Shown in pieces: positions 1-4,877 of a stretch of DNA of 5,253 nucleotides. This DNA comes from Gemmatimonadota bacterium (GTDB lineage Bacteria > Gemmatimonadota > Gemmatimonadetes > Longimicrobiales > UBA6960), in NCBI GenBank assembly GCA_019347995.1, contig JAHWKH010000191.1, positions 1 through 5,253 on the forward strand. Direction: 5' to 3'. The notes under the pieces were generated by a model. That model saw only the letters and a program-made list of their open reading frames with translations, was not told the origin of the DNA and did no database searches. Within the stretch, counting starts at the first letter, position 1; every line of letters starts with the position of its first letter. Position numbers and translations under genes: made by a program.

Positions 1-1449
1 GCCCATGACCGCGCCCTCGCGGTTCATGCGCTTGGAGAAGATCCCAAGGAAGATGGCGGGGAAGAACGAGGCGGCCGCCAGCCCGAAGGCGAACGCCACC
101 ACCTCGGCCACGAAGCCCGGCGGGTTGATGCCCAGGTAGCCGGCCACCATCACCGCGACGCCGGCGCTCACCCGGGCGGCGACCAGCTCGCCCCGTTCGG
201 TGATGCGGGGCTTGAAGCCCCGCTTGAGTAGGTCGTGGCTCACGGCCGTGGACACCACCAGGAGCAGCCCCGCCGCGGTGGAGAGGGCCGCCGCCAGGCC
301 GCCGGCGGCCACGAGCCCCACCACCCAGTCGGGCAGCCCCGCGATCTCGGGGTTGGCCAGCACCATGATGTCGGGATCCACGGTGAGCTCGTTGGCCACG
401 GGCGCGTCGGGGCCCGCGAACTGGATGCGGCCGTCGCCGTTCAGGTCCTGGAAGGAGATGAGGCCGGTGCCCTCCCACGTCGTGAACCACGGCGGCACCT
501 CCGCGTAGGGCCTCTCGGCCACCGTGGCGATGAGGTTCGTGCGGGCGAAGGCCGCCACGGCCGGCGCGGTGGTGTAGAGCAGCGCGATGAAGAGCAGGGC
601 CCATCCGGCGCTGAGGCGGGCGTCGCGTACGCGGGGCACCGTGTAGAAGCGGATGATGACGTGGGGCAGCCCAGCCGTGCCCACCATCAGGGCCGCCGTG
701 ATGAAGAACACGTCGATGGTGGACTTGGAGCCCGACGTGTAGGGGGCGAACCCGAGCTCTTCGTGCAGGCCGTTCAGTCGGTCCAGCAGGTACCCGCCGG
801 TCTCCTGGAACTCGGCCCCGAAGCCGATCTGGGGCACCGCCGTGCCGGTGATGAGCAGCGACAGGAAGATCGCCGGCACCGTGTAGGCGAAGATGAGGAC
901 GCAGTACTGGGCCACCTGCGTGTAGGTGATCCCCTTCATGCCCCCCAGCACCGCGTAGAAGAAGACGATGCCCATGCCGATGACGACGCCCACCTCCACC
1001 GGCACCTCCAGGAAGCGGCCGAAGACGATGCCGACGCCCCGCATCTGGCCGGCCACGTAGGTGAAGGAGATGAAGATGGCGCACACCACCGCCACCATCC
1101 GGGCCGTCTGGGAGTAGTAGCGGTCGCCGACGAAGTCGGGCACGGTGAAGGCGCCGAACTTCCGCAGATAGGGCGCCAGCAGGAGGGCCAGGAGCACGTA
1201 GCCTCCGGTCCACCCCATGAGGTACACGGACCCGTCGTAGCCCCGGAAGGCGATGAGCCCCGCCATCGAGATGAACGACGCCGCGCTCATCCAGTCGGCG
1301 GCCGTGGCCATGCCGTTGGCCAGGGGCGAGACGCCGGTGCCCGCCACGTAGAAGTCCTTCGTCGAGCGCGCCCGCGACCACACGGCGACGCCGATGTAGA
1401 GCGCGAAGGAGAGCCCCACCAGCGTGAAGGTCCAGGCCTGGACGTTCAC
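1..1449 (-). CDS. Sodium/solute symporter large subunit (VC_2705-type, acetate/monocarboxylate-like), 3' end beyond window
   Basis: An integral inner-membrane permease of the sodium:solute symporter (SSS) family, probably coupling sodium entry to uptake of acetate or another short carboxylate. The frame is open for 483 codons from GTG at 1449 to the window edge; family members are usually around 550-600 residues, so the C-terminus is missing. The N-terminal helix is followed by FYVAGTGVSPLANGMATAAD and WMSAASF (residues 33-59), the conserved SSS sodium-site region. Other visible landmarks are VAGQMRGVGIVFGRF (132-146), GTAGLPHVIIRFYTVP (257-272) and the helix with GLAAALSTAAGLLLVVSTAVSHDLLK (384-409), given here only by its landmarks. 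An acidic DLNGDGRI loop sits at 335-342. The GTG start overlaps the TGA of the DUF4212 gene (GTGA) and has GGGGGA six bases upstream. The paired small subunit supports the two-component VC_2705 class rather than single-gene ActP. The exact substrate is inferred, not shown. Confidence 0.93.
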   Translation of the reverse strand, partial: MNVQAWTFTLVGLSFALYIGVAVWSRARSTKDFYVAGTGVSPLANGMATAADWMSAASFISMAGLIAFRGYDGSVYLMGWTGGYVLLALLLAPYLRKFGAFTVPDFVGDRYYSQTARMVAVVCAIFISFTYVAGQMRGVGIVFGRFLEVPVEVGVVIGMGIVFFYAVLGGMKGITYTQVAQYCVLIFAYTVPAIFLSLLITGTAVPQIGFGAEFQETGGYLLDRLNGLHEELGFAPYTSGSKSTIDVFFITAALMVGTAGLPHVIIRFYTVPRVRDARLSAGWALLFIALLYTTAPAVAAFARTNLIATVAERPYAEVPPWFTTWEGTGLISFQDLNGDGRIQFAGPDAPVANELTVDPDIMVLANPEIAGLPDWVVGLVAAGGLAAALSTAAGLLLVVSTAVSHDLLKRGFKPRITERGELVAARVSAGVAVMVAGYLGINPPGFVAEVVAFAFGLAAASFFPAIFLGIFSKRMNREGAVMG

Positions 1450-1760
1450 GAGGCGTCCCCCGGCTCCAGCTCGTCCAGCTCGTACGCCCGGTCCAGCCGG
1501 TTCATCAGCCAGACGTAGACGAAGATCAGGACCACGAAGACGTAGATCGATCCCTGCTGGGCGAACCAGAAGCCCACCGGGAAGCCGGTGCCCGGAATGC
1601 GCAGCGCGTTCAGGGGCTCGGCCAGGAGGATGCCGGCGCCGTACGAGACGGCGAACCACACCGCCAGCAGGATGACCACGTAGCGCACGTTCCTGCGCCA
1701 GTAGGCCTGCTCCTGCTCCCCCTGCGGGTCGGGCGGAAGGGTGGGCATGGTGTGGGGCAT
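1446..1760 (-). CDS. DUF4212 small subunit of sodium/solute symporter
   Basis: A 104-residue membrane protein that is the usual partner of VC_2705-type symporters. Proteins of this family are encoded directly upstream of the large permease and are thought to be its accessory subunit. The sequence shows a polar N-terminus with WRRNVRY (residues 21-27), a first membrane helix at about 25-47, a conserved loop GFPVGFWFAQQGS (59-71), a second helix at about 72-87, and the positively charged exit WLMNRLDRAYELD (84-96). The length is normal for the family. ATG at 1760 is chosen as start, with a weak GGAT six bases upstream. A second in-frame ATG at 1748 would remove four residues and has no Shine-Dalgarno sequence. 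The stop overlaps the start of the large subunit by four bases, so the pair is one operon. Confidence 0.93.
   Translation of the reverse strand: MPHTMPTLPPDPQGEQEQAYWRRNVRYVVILLAVWFAVSYGAGILLAEPLNALRIPGTGFPVGFWFAQQGSIYVFVVLIFVYVWLMNRLDRAYELDELEPGDAS
1456..1461 (-). promoter_or_regulatory. Ribosome binding site for the symporter large subunit
   Basis: On the minus strand GGGGGA lies inside the last codons of the small-subunit gene, six bases before the GTG start. This purine run decides the start and, with the GTGA overlap, points to translational coupling of the two subunits. Confidence 0.6.
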
Positions 1761-1831
1761 GGCAGGATCCGGGACGGGGGAGCGCGGCCGGGGGGCGGGA
1801 ACCGGCGCGTCCTGCTCCGCCGGGCCACGGA

Positions 1832-1850
1832 CCCGCCGAGTCTAGGCGGG
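1832..1850. repeat. Inverted repeat, 6-bp stem, in symporter leader
   Basis: CCCGCC at 1832-1837 pairs perfectly with GGCGGG at 1845-1850 around a 7-base loop. It lies about 70 bases upstream of the DUF4212 start and would fold in its 5' leader if transcription begins further upstream. The loop contains the TAGACT -10-like hexamer on the minus strand. A chance stem is possible in DNA this GC-rich. Confidence 0.35.
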
Positions 1851-1892
1851 GGCGCCCCGCTCCCGCCAGCCGTCGGCCGTCGCTCCATCGTT

Positions 1893-1914
1893 GGGCGGGG
1901 CCGAACGCCCGCCC
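1893..1914. repeat. Inverted repeat, 7-bp GC stem
   Basis: GGGCGGG at 1893-1899 and CCCGCCC at 1908-1914 are exact reverse complements around an 8-base loop. This is the strongest perfect stem between the two divergent genes. No T-run follows on either strand, so it is not a standard intrinsic terminator. It could be an operator-like palindrome or a leader hairpin of the symporter operon. Confidence 0.4.
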
Positions 1915-2053
1915 TGCCATCCTCGTCCAGCGGACCCCGGCGACGCCTCGGGTCCAGGGCGTGTCTCCCGAATTGTCGCCAGGTGGTCGAAGGGATCCTC
2001 TTCCGTTATCGCGGGTCGCGCTTCCAACTGGCCCACGACACATACGGCTAGCT

Positions 2054-2077
2054 ATGGCGCCGGGCCCGTACCGCCAT
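2054..2077. repeat. Inverted repeat, 6-bp stem with palindromic loop
   Basis: ATGGCG at 2054-2059 pairs with CGCCAT at 2072-2077. The 12-base loop itself contains the palindrome CGGGCCCG. It lies about 120 bases upstream of the methyltransferase start. Its function is unknown and the pairing may be fortuitous. Confidence 0.3.
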
Positions 2078-2102
2078 GCTGCTCAGGGAGGAGATCGTGC
2101 CT

Positions 2103-2130
2103 TGACTCTCCAGGCACTCGGTCCCATCGT
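2103..2130 (+). promoter_or_regulatory. Weak candidate promoter for the methyltransferase
   Basis: TTGACT at 2103-2108 matches the sigma-70 -35 consensus at five of six positions. Sixteen bases downstream, CATCGT at 2125-2130 keeps only the A2, T3 and final T of a -10 box. The -35 is good and the -10 poor, so this is only a suggestion. It sits correctly for a leader of roughly 55-60 bases before ATG 2196. Confidence 0.25.
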
Positions 2131-2195
2131 CACTCAGGTGCGGAATATGGCGTTTGGATTTCCTATCCCTCCCACCTCCCCCGCAGCCCTCCCCC

Positions 2196-3200
2196 ATGTC
2201 GCTCATCCAGTCGCTCATCCATGAGTCCCACGACTATCTTCGCGGCGGCACGCAGAAGGAGACGTACACGCGCGACGACGTCGAAGAGGTCGCGTGTCCT
2301 CTCTGCGGTGCGGACGAGCCGGAGCGGATCTATCTGGAATACGACATCCTGGGCATCTGCCGGTGCGGCCGCTGCGACCTGATCTACACGTCGCCTCGGC
2401 TGAAGGCGCCCGAGGCGATCTACTGGGGCGATGCCGCCGACTATCTGGAGGAGGCTCGCCTCGTCTTCTCGGGCCAACGCCCCCACCACCGCGATCCGAA
2501 CTACCTGGAGGAGCTGCGGCTGGTGGAGCGGTACCGCCGGCCCGGCCGCTTCCTCGACGTCGGCTGCAACATGGGGATGCTCCTGCGGCTGGCCCGCGAG
2601 AGGGGATGGGACGCCGTCGGCGTCGAGCCGTCGCGCTCCCTCGGCGGACTGGCCCGGGAGAAGCTGGGGCTCACCGTGCACGAGGGCTTCCTGGAGGACT
2701 TCTCGCCGGACTCGCTGGGGCGCTTCGACGTGGTGGCCATGAGCGACGTCCTGGAGCACGTCGCCCGGCCCCTGCCGCTCCTCCGACACGCGCACCGGTT
2801 CCTCGCGGAGGGCGGGGTGCTCTTCGTGAAGGTGCCGAACGCGCGCTGGAACCTGTTCAAGCAGCGTGTGTCGGCCCTCGGCGGGAGAGCGCCCCGCCAG
2901 GGCATCTGGGACTCCTACGAGCACGTCGTCCACTACACGTCGCGCACCCTGCGGCGAATGCTCGAGACCGCGGGTCTGGAGACCCTCTGCCTCACCGTCG
3001 GAAAGCCCGTCCAAGTGCCGGCGTGGCACCGCTATGTCGGCCAGTATTATCAGTATCCCTCCCCTTGGTGCCTGGACTGGAAGCGTCACGCGGGGAGATC
3101 GGCGTGCTTCTGGCTGTCCGTTCCGGAGCGCTGGCTCCGGGGAGGGCGGGTTGGCTACCTCGCCCCCAATCTCATGGCCGTGGCGCGTTTGGCCGCGTGA
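2196..3200 (+). CDS. Class I SAM-dependent methyltransferase with N-terminal cysteine cluster
   Basis: A complete 334-residue cytoplasmic methyltransferase of the Methyltransf_23 type often seen in surface polysaccharide and glycan gene clusters. An N-terminal zinc-ribbon-like segment has CPLC (C34, C37) and CRCGRC (C55, C57, C60), followed by DLIYTSPR (61-68). The Rossmann fold begins with FLDVGCNMG (119-127, SAM motif I). The acidic end of strand 2 is VGVEPS (141-146, E144). SDVLEH (183-188) is the motif-IV-like signature, followed by LAEGGVLFVKVPN (203-215) and YEHVVHYTSRTLRRML (241-256), typical of this subfamily. A 60-residue tryptophan- and tyrosine-rich tail follows. ATG 2196 is preferred because the cysteine cluster starts a normal distance behind it; TTG 2154 in the same frame would add a proline-rich stretch. 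Neither has a Shine-Dalgarno sequence. The substrate is unknown; no glycosyltransferase is visible nearby. Confidence 0.9.
   Translation: MSLIQSLIHESHDYLRGGTQKETYTRDDVEEVACPLCGADEPERIYLEYDILGICRCGRCDLIYTSPRLKAPEAIYWGDAADYLEEARLVFSGQRPHHRDPNYLEELRLVERYRRPGRFLDVGCNMGMLLRLARERGWDAVGVEPSRSLGGLAREKLGLTVHEGFLEDFSPDSLGRFDVVAMSDVLEHVARPLPLLRHAHRFLAEGGVLFVKVPNARWNLFKQRVSALGGRAPRQGIWDSYEHVVHYTSRTLRRMLETAGLETLCLTVGKPVQVPAWHRYVGQYYQYPSPWCLDWKRHAGRSACFWLSVPERWLRGGRVGYLAPNLMAVARLAA
2199..2221 (+). repeat. Short tandem repeat at the start of the methyltransferase
   Basis: TCGCTCATCCA occurs at 2199-2209 and again at 2211-2221, a period of 12 bases. It encodes SLIQ-SLIH directly after the initiator methionine. 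It looks like a recent in-frame duplication, or possibly chance, at the very N-terminus. Confidence 0.5.
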
Positions 3201-3223
3201 GGGTCCCGTGGGAGGCGCCGGGC

Positions 3224-3248
3224 GTCCTCTCCGGAAGGTCCGGAGGAC
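3224..3248 (+). terminator. Stem-loop after the methyltransferase, terminator candidate
   Basis: Beginning 24 bases after the methyltransferase stop, GTCCTCTCCGGA (3224-3235) pairs with TCCGGAGGAC (3239-3248). The stem has two 5-bp arms separated by a 2-base bulge and a 3-base loop. No T-run follows on the plus strand, so it would be an atypical, U-less terminator or an mRNA-stabilising hairpin. Its place between convergent genes fits a 3' end signal. The overextended DUF5715 frame runs antisense across it. Confidence 0.35.
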
Positions 3249-3383
3249 GAGCGCGGGGAGGGCGCCCGCCGCCATGTGGCGTGGGTGGGAGAGGACCTGA
3301 CCCAGCTCGGGCTCGCTGACGCGCTGACCTTCTGGTTCGGACCGCCTGCTGCGGCGTAGCCACCGACGTCCAAGATCAAACTT

Positions 3384-3400
3384 TCAGGAGCTCTCAGGAG
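3384..3400 (+). repeat. Direct repeat of TCAGGAG
   Basis: TCAGGAG appears at 3384-3390 and 3394-3400, separated by CTC. It lies just past the conserved end of the DUF5715-like frame. On the minus strand both copies contain TGA in frames other than the one in use, so a lost stop codon may lie here. Confidence 0.4.
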
Positions 3401-3411
3401 ACGCGCCTGGC

Positions 3412-3428
3412 GGCCGGAAGAGCCGGCC
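3412..3428. repeat. Inverted repeat, 6-bp stem, at the 3' end of the DUF5715-like gene
   Basis: GGCCGG (3412-3417) and CCGGCC (3423-3428) flank the 5-base loop AAGAG. It falls just beyond the last family-like residues of the minus-strand gene. No T-run follows on the minus strand. It may be a 3' end hairpin or a coincidence of GC-rich coding sequence. Confidence 0.3.
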
Positions 3429-4306
3429 AGCGCCCGGGCCACCGTGAGGTGATAGACCGGCTGTTGCTGCTCGAGGGTCACCGTGACCTTGCCCTCCTCC
3501 TGCATGCGGACGAGAACCCGTCCCAGGATCGCCTGCAGCTCCCGGGACCGGCGGGCCGCGACCGTCTCCACCGCACCTGCGGCCATGCGCGCGAGCGCCG
3601 GCTCAAGGCAGGCCGCCTCACCGGTGTCGAGCTCCACCACCGGCGAAGCCGCTGTACGCCAGATCGAGCGTGGTGCCGTACTCGTGCGTGCTCTGCCCGC
3701 CCGCGGCGTTCGAGTTGCTGCGCCTGAGGTCGGCCTGGCTCTCCACCGTCCGCAGCGCCGACGTGACCTCCAGGCGCACGGGCGGCACGCCCAGCGAATC
3801 GAGGCTCGCGTGGAACCGCTCCGCGATCTCCTCCAGGAGGGCCAGCGGGTCGGGCGTCACGACGGGTCGGCTGTGGTCGAGGCCGCGCACCACCCATCCA
3901 CCCAGCCGGCGTCCCCCGCGCGAGCTGGTCCTCGTTGACGTAGCGGCGAAGCGCGGCCCGCTCGGCGGGCGCAGGAGGGGGACGGGCTGGAGCGCGCCGT
4001 CCACCGCGTCCACGGCGGCCACGATCCGCGGAACCGTCCGGTCGAAGGCTGCCTGCACGGCGGCCCGGACCTCCAGGTCGCTGGCGTCGCGGCCGCGGGG
4101 CCGGCCGTCGTCCGCGCAGGCGGTGGCACCAAGGGCGCCGGCGAGAGCCAGCGGGCCGAGGACGCGCGACGGGATGAGCATGGCGGGGCTCGTGGCGGTG
4201 GACGGAGGACTCACTCGCCCACCGATGTAACCCGCGCGCCCGTCGGGCCGGAGCCGCCTCGCGGTCACTCCGGTCCCCCGGCCGTGCCATGGGACGCTGC
4301 CTCGCC

Positions 4307-4340
4307 TTGCGCCGTTCGGCCGCTCCGTTAGGCTCCGGGC
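4307..4340 (+). promoter_or_regulatory. Promoter of the MFS gene, probably giving a leaderless mRNA
   Basis: TAGGCT at 4329-4334 is a TANNNT -10 element. TTGCGC at 4307-4312 provides a TTG-type -35 with a 16-base spacer. Only six bases (CCGGGC) separate the -10 from the GTG at 4341, so transcription would begin at or next to the start codon. No Shine-Dalgarno sequence is present. The TAG of the -10 is also an in-frame stop, so translation cannot start further upstream in this frame. Confidence 0.55.
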
Positions 4341-4724
4341 GTGCTCGACCGCCTCCGCCTCTCCCTGCGCGCGCTGCGCCACCGCGACCTGCGCCTGTTC
4401 TTCGCGGGACAGGGCGTCTCCCTCGTCGGCACGTGGATGCAGCAGGTGGCGGTGAGCTGGCTCGTGTACCGACTCACGGGCTCCGCGCTGGTCCTGGGCG
4501 TCGTCGCGTTCGGGAGCCAGTTCCCGGCCCTCCTCATGGCGCCCATCGCCGGGGCCCTGGCCGACCGCTGGAACCGCTACCGCATGGTGGTGGCGGCCCA
4601 GGTGCTGTACATGGCCCAGGCCACGGCCCTCGCCGTCCTGGTCCTCACCGGGGCCGTGCAGGTCTGGCACCTGGTGGCGCTGTCGGTGTGGCAGGGCCTG
4701 GTCAGCGGCGTGGACATCCCCGCC
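4341..4724 (+). pseudogene. MFS exporter (MFS_3/EntS-like), N-terminal fragment only
   Basis: The first 128 residues of a major facilitator efflux protein, normally around 400 residues with twelve membrane helices. Visible features are the N-terminal basic stretch LRALRHRDLRLFFAGQ (9-24), GTWMQQVAVSWLVYRLTGSA (30-49) in helix 1, PALLMAPIAGALADRWNRYR (62-81) carrying the motif-A signature GxLADRxxxxR, helix 3 (about 82-103) and helix 4, ending at SGVDIPA (122-128). In relatives DIPA continues as DIPARQ and a DLVGR-like stretch. Here the sequence departs after DIPA, although DLLGR at 4756-4770 may be a last degraded trace. The remaining eight helices are absent. GTG 4341 is the start because an in-frame TAG lies immediately upstream. 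The frame stays open and enters the next gene, giving an accidental fusion. A four-helix product is unlikely to transport. Confidence 0.8.
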
Positions 4725-4877
4725 CCGTCCACCCCGTCGGCCCGGCGGCTGAGGGACCTACTGGGCCGCGCGGCGGCGGACCGACGACATGGTGGTCATC
4801 CTCGCCGGCCTGGCCCCACTGCCGTATCGACGACAGCCTCATCGAGGTCGGCGAGGCGATCGATCTGGGGGAGCAGG
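4725..4877 (+). other. Unassigned junction segment between MFS fragment and lipoprotein gene
   Basis: This segment holds no protein I recognise. In the MFS frame it reads as an arginine- and serine-rich stretch typical of out-of-frame GC-rich DNA. In frame +1 from 4786 it reads DDMVVILAGLAP. In another frame, from about 4839, it reads RIDDSLIEVGEAIDLGEQ, which looks more protein-like. These two pieces vaguely recall the C-terminal pattern of pyruvate kinases (VVITAG...TTN...V), but the resemblance is too weak to name. It may be the indel-damaged 3' end of the gene that natively precedes the lipoprotein gene. Confidence 0.45.
4867..4873 (+). promoter_or_regulatory. Ribosome binding site of the substrate-binding lipoprotein gene
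   Basis: GGGGGAG ends four bases before ATG 4878. It fixes the start at the head of a clear signal peptide and argues that this gene is separately translated, even though the upstream MFS frame reads into it. Confidence 0.65.

Larger units (their letters stand above)
1761..2195. other. Divergent intergenic region without a recognisable gene
   Basis: About 435 bases separate the symporter operon (minus) from the methyltransferase (plus). I find no protein with family features in any frame. The part next to the symporter is extremely G/C-rich and contains two perfect inverted repeats (1832-1850 and 1893-1914). The part next to the methyltransferase is less GC-rich and contains another inverted repeat (2054-2077), a purine-rich AGGGAGGAG at 2085-2093 with no sensible ORF behind it, and a TTGACT at 2103. 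On the minus strand TAGACT (complement of 1839-1844) has the TANNNT form of a -10 element, but no convincing -35 accompanies it. Promoters for both flanking units must lie here, but I cannot place them firmly. Confidence 0.6.
3155..4181 (-). pseudogene. DUF5715-type / peptidase M15-like lipoprotein, broken by three frameshifts
   Basis: A secreted, probably membrane-anchored protein resembling DUF5715 and the M15 D-Ala-D-Ala carboxypeptidase fold. ATG 4181 begins a signal sequence ending GALGATAC, with a plausible but non-ideal lipobox Cys at 22; GTG 4214 is an alternative start. The family pattern needs three frames. The first runs to LQPVPLLRP (about residue 72). A shift near 3964-3971 (one base missing) gives AERAALRRYVNEDQLAR. 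A shift at the five-C run 3913-3917 (one base extra) returns to the first frame with WVVRGLDHSRPVVTPD, EVTSALRT and STHEYGTTLD (about 164-173). A shift near 3637-3645 (one base extra) then leads through VVELDTGEAACLEP and ELQAILGRVL to QQPVYHLTV (about 238-247). Family-like sequence ends near 3440. The frame then runs on to a stop at 3155, overlapping the methyltransferase, so the native stop is probably displaced too. Decay or sequencing indels are both possible. Confidence 0.72.

Noticed and set aside
235..1518. Long plus-strand open frame (427 codons) opposite the symporter
   Set aside because: Its product is rich in His, Arg, Gly and Glu with no family features, and the opposite strand encodes a clear SSS permease. 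It is an antisense shadow created by high GC.
2076..2105. Nine-codon ORF (MLLREEIVP) resembling a leader peptide
   Set aside because: The AGGGAGGAG lies inside it rather than before it, it contains no run of regulatory codons, and no attenuator pairing is evident.
2163..3275. Long minus-strand open frame (370 codons) opposite the methyltransferase
   Set aside because: Low-complexity composition and no motifs, while the plus strand has intact SAM motifs. It is an antisense shadow.
3276..3359. Small plus-strand frame ending LADALTFWFGPPAAA, in phase with the methyltransferase after its stop
   Set aside because: It has only a GTG start without a ribosome site and about 27 codons. Read-through of the TGA at 3198 to this point is conceivable, but nothing supports it.
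4182..4670. Upstream extension of the DUF5715-like frame antisense to the MFS fragment
   Set aside because: The extension is His/Glu/Arg-rich and precedes an obvious signal peptide; the plus strand is coding. The start at 4181 (or 4214) is preferred.
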